In this document: one piece after another, positions 17,940 to 29,651 of the stretch
Numbering within the stretch: position 1 is the first letter of the stretch
Layout of the letters: the number at the start of each line of letters is the position of its first letter
Assembly (NCBI RefSeq): GCF_902813185.1
Contig: NZ_LR778301.1
Coordinates: forward strand, 1,488,001 to 1,552,000
From: Denitratisoma oestradiolicum
Lineage (GTDB): Bacteria > Pseudomonadota > Gammaproteobacteria > Burkholderiales > Rhodocyclaceae
DNA: 64,000 bases
Reading direction: 5' to 3'
The notes under the pieces: generated by a model
Databases searched by the model: none
The model's input: only the letters and a program-made list of their open reading frames with translations
Told to the model about the DNA's origin: nothing
Position numbers and translations under genes: made by a program

Positions 17940-19009
17940 AAATATTCGAGCGTTACCTGGCACGGGAGATCTACGGTGCCACTACTCTGGTTCTGGTGGC
18001 CTTCCTGATGCTGTTCGCCTTTTTTGACTTCATCGGCGAGATTCAGCAACTGGGCAAGGGCGGCTATCAATTGCATCATGCGGCCAGCTATGTGCTGCTC
18101 ACCCTGCCGGGGCGGGTCTATGAGCTGTTTCCCATTGCGGTGCTGATCGGCACCCTCTACGCGCTGACCCTGCTGGCCCGACACTCGGAAATCACGGTAT
18201 TGCGCGCCTCGGGGCTTTCCACGGGGGGGCTGCTGCGTTCCCTGGTCAAGCTGGGGTCGGTCTTCGTGCTGCTGACCTTCCTCTTTGGCGAGGTGATCGC
18301 CCCTCCCGCCGAAAAAGCCGCCCAGCAATTGCGCCTGAAGGCAACCGGCAGCATGGTGGCCCAGGAATTCCGCTCCGGGCTATGGGTGAAGGATGAGCGA
18401 TCCTTCATCAATGTGCGGGATATGCAGCCCGATGCCACCCTGAGGGACATCCGCATCTATGAATTCGACGACCGTTTTCGATTGCGGGCCATCAGTGATG
18501 CAGGAGGCGGTGAGTACGACGGTCCGGGGCACTGGCGTCTGCGCGATGTGACGCAGACGTCCTTCACGGGCGAACGGGCCAGCGTCCAGCGTTTTCCCGA
18601 GATCGTCTGGCAGTCGGCGCTGACCCCGGATATTCTTTCGGTGTTGCTGGTTGTGCCGGAAAAGATGTCCCTGCCGAATCTCTATCAGTACATCCGGCAT
18701 CTCCTGGATAACCAGCAGAAGACGGATCGTTATGAGATCGCCTTATGGAAGAAGCTGACCTATCCCTTGACGGCCCTGGTCATGATGGCACTGGCTGTGC
18801 CCTTCGCCTATCTGCACAGCCGCCTGGGGGCCATCAGCCTCAAGGTATTCACCGGCGTGATGCTGGGCATCGGCTTTCATATGCTCAATGGCCTGTTTTC
18901 CAGCCTGGGTGTGATCAATGGCTGGGTTCCCTTCTGGGCGGCGATAACGCCCAGTGCTCTGTTCCTGCTGGGCGCTTCGGGAATGCTGTGGTGGGTGGAG
19001 CGGCGCTAG
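17930..19009 (+). CDS. lptG: LPS export ABC transporter permease LptG
   Basis: This 359-residue partner of LptF has the same layout: N-terminal membrane helices (MALKIFERYLAREIYGATTL and on), a periplasmic jellyroll and C-terminal helices including PLTALVMMALAVPFAYLHSR. ATG 17930 lies within the lptF end, so synthesis of the two permeases is coupled. The stop is 5 bp from the convergent RDD gene. Confidence 0.96.
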   Translation: MALKIFERYLAREIYGATTLVLVAFLMLFAFFDFIGEIQQLGKGGYQLHHAASYVLLTLPGRVYELFPIAVLIGTLYALTLLARHSEITVLRASGLSTGGLLRSLVKLGSVFVLLTFLFGEVIAPPAEKAAQQLRLKATGSMVAQEFRSGLWVKDERSFINVRDMQPDATLRDIRIYEFDDRFRLRAISDAGGGEYDGPGHWRLRDVTQTSFTGERASVQRFPEIVWQSALTPDILSVLLVVPEKMSLPNLYQYIRHLLDNQQKTDRYEIALWKKLTYPLTALVMMALAVPFAYLHSRLGAISLKVFTGVMLGIGFHMLNGLFSSLGVINGWVPFWAAITPSALFLLGASGMLWWVERR

Positions 19010-19013
19010 GCGT

Positions 19014-19430
19014 TCAGTGCTTGAATTCGATGCGGGTGCCGGCCAGCCGGTCATGAAGAAACTGCCGATCCCGGTCGAACAGCGCCCAGATCAGGCCGGC
19101 ACCATAAAACAGCAGGCTGGGCCAGGCCAGCAGGTAGCGCAGCATCAGTTGGCTCCGGGTTGGAAAGGAACCGTTCTGGGCACGCAGTTGCAGCTTCCAG
19201 GTCTGCATGGCCAGGGTCTGGCCACCATGCCGCCAATACCAGAAAAAGTAAACGCCTAGTACGACGAATACATGGGCAAGCAACGCCCAGCCGGGGAGCG
19301 CCTTGCCGAGGATGGCGGTAATGGCCAGCTGGGGCACCATGAAGGCAGCCGAAAGGACTCCAAGAATCAATAGGCCTTCATAGGTCAGGCTGGCAAGCCG
19401 GCGGCGGATGCCGGGAAGGGGAGCGATCAC
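19014..19430 (-). CDS. RDD-family membrane protein
   Basis: This 138-residue protein has the family's RDD-type start (GIRRRLASLTYEGLLILGVL) and three to four membrane helices. The central HGGQTLAMQTWKLQL and the closing DRDRQFLHDRLAGTRI are also characteristic. The function of most RDD proteins is unknown, with ion antiport shown for a few. It follows the DUF3106 gene by 12 bp in the sigma-factor unit. Confidence 0.88.
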   Translation of the reverse strand: MIAPLPGIRRRLASLTYEGLLILGVLSAAFMVPQLAITAILGKALPGWALLAHVFVVLGVYFFWYWRHGGQTLAMQTWKLQLRAQNGSFPTRSQLMLRYLLAWPSLLFYGAGLIWALFDRDRQFLHDRLAGTRIEFKH

Positions 19431-19442
19431 ATTCTGTCCAGG

Positions 19443-20048
19443 TCAGGGCATGGTCGGGGAAGGCGGTGCAAGAGGGACGTCATTCCGTGCGGGTGCCTTG
19501 GCGCCGGCTTTCGGTTTGCGGGCTTTGGGCGGGGCGGGCAGGGGCAACGGTGGTGGGGATGAAACCGCATCCTTTGGAATGTCGGGGCGAACGAACATGG
19601 GGCTGAGGGAATGCCCCATCAGGCTGCGGCCCAGTGGTCTGCGCAGGGCTTGTTGTTTCAGGCGCTGCTTTTCCTCGTCAGGCAGTTCCATGTACTGTTC
19701 CCAGCGCAGTTTTATGGATTCACGTTTTTCCTGGGTGACTTTTTGCAGCTTCTTGAACTTCTCGCGGGCAATGCGCCGTTCCTCGGAGGGAAGTCTGGCC
19801 CAGGTCTTCATGCGGCGCTGCATGCGCTGCTGCTCTTCCGGGGTGAGTTGGGAATAGCGCTTGGCAATCCCCATCCATTTCTTGCGCCGGAACGAGGCCA
19901 TCCCATCCCAGTCCTCGGCCAGGGGCTGAAGAATCTGCCGCTGCTGGGGCGTCAGTTCCTTCCAGGCCGGTGGGGTGAGGGACGGGACGGCAGCGTAGGT
20001 GACAGACACCAGGCAGAAAGCTAGTCCTGCGAGGAGTGATTTAACCAC
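19443..20048 (-). CDS. Exported DUF3106 protein
   Basis: This 201-residue protein has a signal peptide (MVKSLLAGLAFCLVSVTYAA). DUF3106 helical repeats follow: LTPQQRQILQPLAEDWDGM, LTPEEQQRMQRRMKTWARL and the like, each a charged helix with a W or L anchor. The C-terminal 60 residues are Pro/Lys/Ala-rich and probably disordered. The DUF has no assigned role, but the EEQ-RM-R helices recall periplasmic chaperone-like stress sensors. It overlaps the upstream DUF3619 gene by 28 bp and sits in a sigma-factor operon. Confidence 0.88.
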   Translation of the reverse strand: MVKSLLAGLAFCLVSVTYAAVPSLTPPAWKELTPQQRQILQPLAEDWDGMASFRRKKWMGIAKRYSQLTPEEQQRMQRRMKTWARLPSEERRIAREKFKKLQKVTQEKRESIKLRWEQYMELPDEEKQRLKQQALRRPLGRSLMGHSLSPMFVRPDIPKDAVSSPPPLPLPAPPKARKPKAGAKAPARNDVPLAPPSPTMP

Positions 20049-20401
20049 GCGTGAAAACCTTGGTCGGTGTAGGCGTCAACGGGGAGATCGGCGGCCAGCA
20101 GTGCGGAATCGATTTCCTCGTTGGCCTCGGCGTCCTCGAATGAGTTCCAGTAATAGCTTCCCACCATGCCCATCATCAGGGCACCCAGCGCGGCGACAGT
20201 ACGCAAATGGGGGAGCGCTTTTTCCATTCCGATCTGGAGGCTACCGGCCAGGCTGAGACGACCCTCGGCGGCCAGTTGCTGGCGTGCCAATGCGGCCGTC
20301 CGGGCTTCCCGGAGGCGGGCAACAAGCTGACTGTCCAACTGGAGACAGCCCTGGTCCAGCACCTGCCGGATATGCAAGCCCAGTTTCAATTCATCGTTCA
20401 T
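20021..20401 (-). CDS. DUF3619 protein, possible membrane anti-sigma partner
   Basis: This 126-residue protein starts at ATG 20401, overlapping the sigma-factor stop by 4 bp. A helical cytoplasmic part (MNDELKLGLHIRQVLDQG and on) is followed by one membrane segment at about 72-88 (VAALGALMMGMVGSYYW). An acidic C-terminus carries EEIDSALLAADLPVDAY. Position directly behind an ECF sigma gene and a single membrane span would suit an anti-sigma factor. That role is inference, and no zinc-binding motif is present. Confidence 0.8.
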   Translation of the reverse strand: MNDELKLGLHIRQVLDQGCLQLDSQLVARLREARTAALARQQLAAEGRLSLAGSLQIGMEKALPHLRTVAALGALMMGMVGSYYWNSFEDAEANEEIDSALLAADLPVDAYTDQGFHAWLNHSSQD

Positions 20402-20964
20402 AGTCTGATTCCCTTTGCTTTCAGGGCGGCGGCGAGGGTCTGGGTAGCGCGAAAGCAATGTGTCTTTACGCTGCCCTCAGAACACCCCATTGCGGCGGCC
20501 GTTTCTGCAATGTCCATCTCTTCCCAGTAACGCATGAGAAATGCTTCACGTTGACGCGGAGGTAATCTTTTTATCTCATTTTCGATAACAGCAAGTACTT
20601 GCGAGCGTTCCAGGATCTCGTGGGGAGACTTGATCGGATTCGACTCGTCAGGAATCCTCAAGGTTTCCAGTGGGTCTCTATCATCTTCATCGTCTCCTCC
20701 GCCGAAAGAGGAAAGCATCGTGGTCCAGAGGGACCGGACCTTCTGTCTGCGGTAATAGTCCCGAATGCAGTTCTGCAGAATGCGCTGGAACAGCATGGGG
20801 AACTCTTGTGGTGGTTTCCCCCCATATTTTTCCGCCAGTTTCATCATTGCCTCCTGCACCAAGTCCAGCGCCGTGTCCTGATCCCGCACGGCGAACATCG
20901 CCTGCTTGAATGCCCGCCGCTCCACATCGGTGAGAAACTCTGATAATTCGATTCGGGTAGCCAG
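20398..20964 (-). CDS. RpoE-type ECF RNA polymerase sigma factor
   Basis: Region 2 (AFKQAMFAVRDQDTALDLVQ, then RILQNCIRDYYRRQK) is followed by region 4 (LPPRQREAFLMRYWEEMDI, then AAAMGCSEGSVKTHCFRA). A stop (TAG) closes the frame just upstream, and the only initiators before region 2 are CTG 20964 and GTG 20925. CTG with AGAGG six bases upstream gives the family-like N-terminus ATRIELSEFLTDVERRAFKQ (188 residues in all). GTG would remove the start of region 2 (175 residues). The first gene of a four-gene unit running to the RDD gene; divergent from ilvB. Confidence 0.88.
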   Translation of the reverse strand: MATRIELSEFLTDVERRAFKQAMFAVRDQDTALDLVQEAMMKLAEKYGGKPPQEFPMLFQRILQNCIRDYYRRQKVRSLWTTMLSSFGGGDDEDDRDPLETLRIPDESNPIKSPHEILERSQVLAVIENEIKRLPPRQREAFLMRYWEEMDIAETAAAMGCSEGSVKTHCFRATQTLAAALKAKGIRL

Positions 20965-21010
20965 GCTGGGCCTCTAATAAAACCTTAGCATTGTCAGGGG
21001 TCAAAAATTC

Positions 21011-21039
21011 TTGACCTGATGCAGGTGACTCGTTATGGT
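21011..21039 (+). promoter_or_regulatory. Sigma70-type promoter for ilvB
   Basis: TTGACC (21011-21016), a 17-bp spacer and TATGGT (21034-21039) form a good vegetative promoter. A TCCGGC/GCCGGA hairpin (21049-21067) lies in the leader just before the start codon. The -10 covers the upstream in-frame start at 21035, which supports initiation at 21077. Confidence 0.6.
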
Positions 21040-21076
21040 TACGGGTTTTCCGGCGAGTTTTGCCGGATTGGCAAGA

Positions 21077-22798
21077 ATGAGCGAGAAAATGGAACTGACA
21101 GGGGCTGAGATTGTAATCAGGTGCCTCCAGGAAGAAAAGGTCGAGCATCTGTTCGGCTATCCTGGCGGCTCGGTGTTGTTCATTTACGACGAACTGTTCA
21201 AGCAGGACAAGGTGAAGCATATCCTGGTTCGTCATGAGCAGGCGGCGGTTCATGCCGCCGATGCCTATTCCCGGTCTTCCGACAAGATTGGCGTCGCCCT
21301 GGTGACTTCCGGCCCTGGCGTGACCAATGCTGTGACCGGTATTGCCACGGCCCACATGGATTCGGTGCCCCTGGTAGTCATCACCGGCCAGGTACCCACA
21401 GCCTACATCGGTCAGGATGCCTTCCAGGAATGCGACACCGTGGGCATCACCCGTCCCTGCGTGAAGCACAACTTTCTGGTCAAGGATGTCCGGGAACTGG
21501 CAGCGACCATCAAGAAGGCATTTTTCCTGGCCAAGACCGGGCGTCCCGGCCCTGTGCTGGTGGACATCCCCAAGGATGTCACGGCCCAGAAGTGCGAGTT
21601 CCATTATCCCAAGTCCGTAGAGATCCGTTCCTACAATCCGGTCTTCAAGGGGCATACCGGTCAGATCAAGAAAGCTGTGCAGCTGCTGTTGGAAGCCAAG
21701 CGTCCGATGATCTACACAGGGGGCGGGGTGATTCTCTCCGATGCCGCCGACAAGCTGATCAAGCTGGCCCGTATGCTGAATTTCCCCATTACCCAGACCC
21801 TGATGGGCCTGGGTGGCTACCCGGCCACCGATCGCCAGCATCTGGGCATGCTGGGCATGCATGGCACCTACGAGGCCAACATGGCCATGCAGCATTGCGA
21901 TGTGCTGCTGGCGGTGGGCGCCCGTTTCGACGACCGAGTGATCGGCAACCCCAGCCATTTTGGTGAGGTGTCGCGCAAGATCATTCATGTAGATATCGAC
22001 CCATCCTCCATTTCCAAGCGGGTGAAGGTGGATGTGCCCATCGTTGGCAACGTGCCCGATGTGCTGGAGGAACTCATCGCCTTGCTTGCCGCCGGTGCCG
22101 GCAAGCCCAACGCCAAGTTCCTGGCCGAGTGGTGGAAACAGATCGAGGAATGGCGCGGCCGAGACTGCCTCAAGTTTACTCAGGGGGATGATGTGATCAT
22201 GCCCCAGTTCGTGGTGCAGAAACTTTACGAAGTTACTGGCGGCGATGCCTTCGTTACCTCGGATGTGGGCCAGCATCAGATGTTCGCCGCCCAGTTCTAC
22301 AAGTTCGACAAGCCCCGGCGCTGGATCAATTCCGGGGGCTTGGGCACCATGGGTGTGGGCCTGCCCTACGCCATGGGAGTGCATTTCGCCAATCCCGATG
22401 CGACGGTGGCCTGTGTCACTGGCGAGGCGTCGATCCAGATGTGTATTCAGGAACTCTCCACCTGCAAGCAGTTCCGCCTGCCCATCAAGATCGTCAACCT
22501 CAACAACCGCTACCTGGGCATGGTGCGCCAGTGGCAGGAGATGTTTCACGGTAACCGCTACGCCGAGTCCTATCTGGATTCACTGCCGGATTTCGTCAAG
22601 GTCGCCGAGGCCTATGGCCACGTGGGCATGCGCATCGACAAGCCGGCGGACGTGGAGCCGGCCCTGCGTGAGGCTTTCATCAAGCACAAAAACGATCTGG
22701 TCTTCATGGACTTCATCACCGATCAAACTGCCAACGTGTTCCCGATGGTGGCGGCCGGCAAGGGCCTGTCGGAAATGATCCTGGCCGAGGACCTGTAG
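21077..22798 (+). CDS. ilvB: Acetolactate synthase large subunit
   Basis: This 573-residue thiamine-diphosphate enzyme makes 2-acetolactate or 2-aceto-2-hydroxybutyrate for valine, leucine and isoleucine synthesis. The catalytic Glu lies in ILVRHEQAAVHAADAYSR, the FAD/central domain follows FPITQTLMGLGG, and the ThDP motif spans GEASIQMCIQELS to NLNNRYLGMV. ATG 21077 was chosen because the longer frame would overlap the promoter; ATG 21089 is also possible. It is the first gene of ilvB-ilvH-ilvC, with 13 bp to ilvH. Confidence 0.96.
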   Translation: MSEKMELTGAEIVIRCLQEEKVEHLFGYPGGSVLFIYDELFKQDKVKHILVRHEQAAVHAADAYSRSSDKIGVALVTSGPGVTNAVTGIATAHMDSVPLVVITGQVPTAYIGQDAFQECDTVGITRPCVKHNFLVKDVRELAATIKKAFFLAKTGRPGPVLVDIPKDVTAQKCEFHYPKSVEIRSYNPVFKGHTGQIKKAVQLLLEAKRPMIYTGGGVILSDAADKLIKLARMLNFPITQTLMGLGGYPATDRQHLGMLGMHGTYEANMAMQHCDVLLAVGARFDDRVIGNPSHFGEVSRKIIHVDIDPSSISKRVKVDVPIVGNVPDVLEELIALLAAGAGKPNAKFLAEWWKQIEEWRGRDCLKFTQGDDVIMPQFVVQKLYEVTGGDAFVTSDVGQHQMFAAQFYKFDKPRRWINSGGLGTMGVGLPYAMGVHFANPDATVACVTGEASIQMCIQELSTCKQFRLPIKIVNLNNRYLGMVRQWQEMFHGNRYAESYLDSLPDFVKVAEAYGHVGMRIDKPADVEPALREAFIKHKNDLVFMDFITDQTANVFPMVAAGKGLSEMILAEDL

Positions 22799-22811
22799 GG
22801 CGAACCGAATC

Positions 22812-24348
<1,537 letters not shown>

Positions 24349-24377
24349 TCGGACGCCGTTCCCATTCCGATCCGGAC

Positions 24378-24409
24378 AGGGCACAGCCAGGCTGTGCCCT
24401 TGTCGTCTT
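24378..24409 (+). terminator. Hairpin after ilvC
   Basis: A perfect 10-bp stem (AGGGCACAGC/GCTGTGCCCT) with a CAG loop is followed by a T-containing but broken tract (TGTCGTCTT). It probably separates ilvBHC from psd-pssA, though some readthrough is likely. Confidence 0.5.
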
Positions 24410-24440
24410 GGCCCCCGGCGGGTCCCAACTGGTACATGCG

Positions 24441-25100
24441 ATGAGCCAACAGCAGAGTCATTCCTATCCCCATCCCCTGATCGCCCGCGAAGGCTGGCCA
24501 TTTCTGGCAATCGCCCTGGTCCTGGCCCTGGGGGCCACCTGGTTCGACGGCTGGCTGCTGGCAGTGCCCCTGTGGCTGATCTTTATTTTCGTGCTTCAGT
24601 TCTTCCGCGATCCGCCCCGGCAGATTCCCGGCGACGGCAAGAGCGTGCTGTCCCCTGCCGATGGTCGCATCGTCGCCATCGAACCGGCCCGGGACCCATG
24701 GCTGGAGCGGGACTGCCTCAAGGTCAGCGTGTTCATGAACGTGTTCAATGTCCATTCCAACCGCAGCCCGGTGGATGGCGTGGTGGTGCAGCGCTGGTAT
24801 CACCCGGGCGCCTTCGTCAATGCCGCCCTGGACAAGGCCTCCGTCGAGAACGAGCGCAATGCTCTGCACATCCGGACCTCGACTGGACTGGATATCACCT
24901 GCGTTCAGGTGGCGGGTCTGATCGCACGACGTATCCTCTGTTACGTGGAAGCCGGCGCCACTCTGGCCCGGGGTCAGCGCTACGGTTTTATCCGCTTCGG
25001 CTCCCGCGTGGACCTCTACCTGCCCACCGATGTGCGGGTACGGGTGACCATAGGCGAAAAAGTGCGTGCCACCTCGACGATACTGGCGGACCTGCCCTGA
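24441..25100 (+). CDS. psd: Phosphatidylserine decarboxylase (short proenzyme)
   Basis: This 219-residue membrane enzyme converts phosphatidylserine to phosphatidylethanolamine. Two membrane segments lie at about 20-53. The family block [10 protein letters not shown] is at 71-80 and NVHSNR at 103-108. The self-cleavage Gly-Ser, which makes the pyruvoyl group, is at 187-188 in RFGSRVDLY. It is of the short type found in many non-enteric bacteria and stands directly upstream of pssA, the preceding enzyme of the pathway. Confidence 0.93.
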   Translation: MSQQQSHSYPHPLIAREGWPFLAIALVLALGATWFDGWLLAVPLWLIFIFVLQFFRDPPRQIPGDGKSVLSPADGRIVAIEPARDPWLERDCLKVSVFMNVFNVHSNRSPVDGVVVQRWYHPGAFVNAALDKASVENERNALHIRTSTGLDITCVQVAGLIARRILCYVEAGATLARGQRYGFIRFGSRVDLYLPTDVRVRVTIGEKVRATSTILADLP

Positions 25101-25151
25101 GGGCTCGGGCCGGCTACAATAGACGCCTTTCCTGATCGCTGTCAGCATTCC

Positions 25152-25919
25152 ATGCCGGAATTTCGCACCCGTAAGGCACTGGTTAACCCCGAACTGCGTC
25201 GGCGCGGCATTTACCTGCTGCCCAACCTGTTCACTACCGCAGCCCTGTTCGCCGGCTTCTACGCCATCGTCCAGGCCATGAACCTGCGCTTCGAGCATGC
25301 GGCGGTGGCGATCTTCATCGCCATGGTGCTCGACGGCCTGGATGGCCGGGTGGCGCGGATGACCCGGACCCAGAGCGCCTTCGGCGCCGAGTACGATTCC
25401 CTGTCCGATATGGTTTCCTTCGGTGCCGCTCCATCCCTGGTCATCTATGAATGGGCACTCAAGGGCATGGGCAAGCTGGGCTGGATCGCCGCCTTCATCT
25501 ATTGCGCCGGGGCGGCCCTGCGCCTGGCCCGCTTCAACACCAACATCGAGGTGGTGGATAAACGCTATTTCCAGGGCCTGCCCAGTCCCGCGGCGGCGGC
25601 CCTGGTGGCCGGCCTGGTCTGGGTGCTGCTGGACAACGGCTGGAGTGGCGAAGATGCCCGCTGGTACGCCTGTGGTCTGACGATCTTTGCCGGTGTCACC
25701 ATGGTCAGCAATGTCCGCTACTACTCGGGCAAGGACATCAATCTGCGGCGCAGCGTGCCCTTCATCGTCATCGCCGGCATCGCCCTGGGGTTCGCGCTGG
25801 TTTCCAGCTATCCGCCCGGTGTGCTGTTCGCCCTGTTCCTCTGCTACGCCCTCTCGGGATATGTGCTGGCCATCCTGCGCTGGTTTTCCGGGCGCAAAAA
25901 TCTTGCGCGCCCCGATTAA
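25152..25919 (+). CDS. pssA: CDP-diacylglycerol-serine O-phosphatidyltransferase
   Basis: This 255-residue integral membrane enzyme makes phosphatidylserine. The CDP-alcohol phosphatidyltransferase motif is at 61-86: D61-G62, D64-G65, A68-R69, G78, D82 and D86. About seven hydrophobic helices surround it. This is the membrane-integral type II enzyme rather than the PLD-like E. coli form. It lies 51 bp after psd. Confidence 0.95.
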   Translation: MPEFRTRKALVNPELRRRGIYLLPNLFTTAALFAGFYAIVQAMNLRFEHAAVAIFIAMVLDGLDGRVARMTRTQSAFGAEYDSLSDMVSFGAAPSLVIYEWALKGMGKLGWIAAFIYCAGAALRLARFNTNIEVVDKRYFQGLPSPAAAALVAGLVWVLLDNGWSGEDARWYACGLTIFAGVTMVSNVRYYSGKDINLRRSVPFIVIAGIALGFALVSSYPPGVLFALFLCYALSGYVLAILRWFSGRKNLARPD

Positions 25920-25939
25920 AAGCGTTTATAGTCACCACC

Positions 25940-26050
25940 ATGTTTGCGCAAATCCTCTTTGCCGCCCTGTTTCTTGCCCTTGCCGGCCGTCTGCTGGTGC
26001 CGCAGCCCCTGCGCGCCAAGCTACTGCCGCTGCTGCGCCCCGCGCGCTAG
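25940..26050 (+). CDS. Small hydrophobic protein (36 residues), tentative
   Basis: An ATG-initiated frame of 36 codons lies in the 217-bp gap between pssA and leuA. One membrane helix (AQILFAALFLALAGRLLV) is followed by a basic tail with several Pro, Leu and Arg residues. No good ribosome binding site is visible, so translation may depend on readthrough from pssA. No function is known; conservation at the same place in relatives would confirm it. Confidence 0.4.
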   Translation: MFAQILFAALFLALAGRLLVPQPLRAKLLPLLRPAR

Positions 26051-26136
26051 CCCATCCCCCCCACAATCCGATTTGTACCCCGCCTGGCGACCCTGGCGCC
26101 CGGCGCCGTTGACCCGTATTCCGACTGGAGATCATC

Positions 26137-27658
<1,522 letters not shown>

Positions 27659-27681
<23 letters not shown>

Positions 27682-28024
27682 TTTCGCTGCCGAAGCGGGC
27701 GTAGAAGATCGCGCTGAAGAAAAAGGCCAGGGTGAGGGCGACTTCCACGGCCGCCATCGCCCGGGTCTCTGCGCCCGGGTCGCTGGTGGCCCGCACCACG
27801 CCCTCGGTGAAATAGGCCAGGATCAGCATCGAAGCCCACTGGTGGGTGTAGCGCCGGCCCCGCAGGATGCCGGCCAGGGGCAGCAGCAGGGGCAGGACCT
27901 TGAGGGCCAGGAGGCTGCCGCCCGGACGCAGGGGCGCAAGCCAGAGTTCCCAGGCCAGGCCATGGAGGATCAGCAGCATCAGGCTGATGCCGGCCAGCCG
28001 ATTGAGCAAGTGGGGTCGATTCAT
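27659..28024 (-). CDS. DUF2069 membrane protein
   Basis: This 121-residue protein has four predicted membrane helices ([19 protein letters not shown] at the start, [20 protein letters not shown] near the end). ATG 28024 was chosen because it gives the family-like start at helix 1. The family is usually annotated as a putative membrane protein with no known role. It overlaps the 3' end of leuA and diverges from the YihY gene with only 29 bp between, so the two share a compact promoter. Confidence 0.85.
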
Positions 28025-28053
28025 CTTGGAACCTCTGTGAGGGCACGCATTAT

Positions 28054-28863
28054 ATGAGGCTGCTGATGTTGCCATTCCGCGTCTTGCGGCGCTTCCGCGC
28101 CGAACGCTGCACCCAGACCGCCGCCGCCCTGTCCTTTGCCACCCTGTTGGGCCTGGTGCCCATGGTGGCCGTGGCGGCGGCCATTCTTTCCCGCCTGCCC
28201 CTGGCCGACAGCCTGGCCCTGGCCATGCAGAAATTCCTGCTGGCCAATCTGCTGCCGGAAAAGGCCGGAGGCATCATCGCCAAGTACATGGGCCAGTTCG
28301 CCGTCAAGGCCCAGCGCATGACCTGGGTGGGGGTGTCCGGCCTGGGACTGACGGCCATTCTGCAAATGCTCACCATCGAGCATGCCTTCAACAACATCTG
28401 GGCGGTGAAGGAGAGTCGCCCTGTCTGGCGCCGCCTGCTGATGCATGGGCTGGCCTTGCTGCTGGGGCCTATCGTCTTCGGCGGCAGCATCGTCGCCACC
28501 ACTTACCTGGCCAGTGTTTCCCTGGGCCTGGTGTCGGAGTGGCAGGCCGCCACGGCCGGTGTGCTGCGGGGGCTGTCCTTCTGTTTTGTCGCTTTCGCCT
28601 TTGCGCTGCTTTACTGGCAGGTACCCAATCGCGTTGTTTCCCGTGAGCACGCGCTGCTGGGCGGGGTGCTGGCTGCGTCGGGTTTTGCCGCCCTGCAATG
28701 GCTGTTCGCCACCTACATCAGCAGTTTTGCTGGCTACCGGCTGGTCTATGGCGCCTTTGCCGCCGTGCCGGTGTTCCTGCTTTGGCTCCATCTGTCCTGG
28801 AGCGTGATCCTGCTGGGCGCCCTGACCACGGCGGAACTCGGCATCAGCCAGGGAAGGCGCTAG
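28054..28863 (+). CDS. YihY-family inner-membrane protein
   Basis: This 269-residue protein has the YihY/virulence-factor BrkB pattern: an N-terminal CTQTAAALSFATLLGLVPMV helix, six membrane spans and the closing YGAFAAVPVFLLWLHLSW. The family was once called RNase BN by error; its role is unsettled, with transport proposed. Length and helix count are typical. It overlaps the convergent murI end by 4 bp. Confidence 0.9.
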   Translation: MRLLMLPFRVLRRFRAERCTQTAAALSFATLLGLVPMVAVAAAILSRLPLADSLALAMQKFLLANLLPEKAGGIIAKYMGQFAVKAQRMTWVGVSGLGLTAILQMLTIEHAFNNIWAVKESRPVWRRLLMHGLALLLGPIVFGGSIVATTYLASVSLGLVSEWQAATAGVLRGLSFCFVAFAFALLYWQVPNRVVSREHALLGGVLAASGFAALQWLFATYISSFAGYRLVYGAFAAVPVFLLWLHLSWSVILLGALTTAELGISQGRR

Positions 28864-29651
28864 CCGGTGACAGTTATCAGCCGGGCCGGTTCCCGGGCCT
28901 TGTCCGCCAGCCAGCCCAGGCCCAGGCGGGGCAGGGCGGCTTGGAGCCGTTCTGGCCGGGCCGTGGCTTGCAGATACAGGGCACCGTTCTCCTGGGCGCC
29001 GTCCCCGGCCAGACGCACCACCTGACGAGCCACCGCATCGGCCACATCCACCAGTTGGGCGCGGCCCGCCACCAGGGTTTGCAGGGTCGGTGCCAGGAAG
29101 GAATAGTGGGTGCAGCCCAGTACCAGTTGATCGGCGCCCAACGCGAGGAGGGGCATGATGCGGGCGGTGATTTCGGTGGCAAAGGCGGGGCCGTCCAGAT
29201 CCAGGGTTTCCACCCGGGTGGCCCAGCCGGGACAGGCTTCCACATGGACCTCCACTCCATCGGCATGGGTGCGAATCAGGCGCGCCAAGCGTTCGCTATG
29301 GGCCGTGGATTCCGTGGTCAATACTGCGATGCGGCGGCTCCGGCTGGCCGCCGCCGCAGGCTTGACGCCCGGCTCCACACCGACGACGGAAATGCCCGGA
29401 TGTTGCTGACGCAGTTCATGGACCGCCGCAGCGGTGGCGGTATTGCAGGCCACCACCAGCAGGCGGCAGCCCTGATTCACCAGATGGCGGCCGATGGCCA
29501 GGACCCGGCCCTGGATGAAGGCATCGGCTTTGTTGCCGTAGGGCACATGGGCCGTATCGGCCAGATAGCAAAGCCTGGCCCGGGGCAGGGCGCGGGCAAT
29601 GGCGGCCAACACCGATAGCCCCCCCAGGCCGCTGTCGAAAACACCGATCAT
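28860..29651 (-). CDS. murI: Glutamate racemase
   Basis: This 263-residue cytosolic enzyme supplies D-glutamate for peptidoglycan. The N-terminal FDSGLGGLSVLAAI holds the conserved Asp and Ser. The two catalytic cysteines are in VVACNTATAAAV and LGCTHYSFL, and YGNKA is the substrate loop. It overlaps the upstream RidA-family gene by 4 bp. Confidence 0.95.
   Translation of the reverse strand: MIGVFDSGLGGLSVLAAIARALPRARLCYLADTAHVPYGNKADAFIQGRVLAIGRHLVNQGCRLLVVACNTATAAAVHELRQQHPGISVVGVEPGVKPAAAASRSRRIAVLTTESTAHSERLARLIRTHADGVEVHVEACPGWATRVETLDLDGPAFATEITARIMPLLALGADQLVLGCTHYSFLAPTLQTLVAGRAQLVDVADAVARQVVRLAGDGAQENGALYLQATARPERLQAALPRLGLGWLADKAREPARLITVTG

Noticed and set aside
21049..21067. ilvB leader hairpin as a branched-chain amino-acid attenuator
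   Set aside because: There is no leader peptide with repeated Leu, Val or Ile codons; the hairpin is short and no alternative fold is evident.
20687..22549. 620-codon minus-strand frame opposite ilvB and the sigma gene
   Set aside because: It is the antisense of clearly coding ilvB; high GC makes long antisense frames common. No domain is recognisable.
24425..24436. TCCCA-AC-TGGTA before psd, resembling the TACCA dyad
   Set aside because: One arm is mismatched and the gene is unrelated to the catabolic locus; a chance match is likely.
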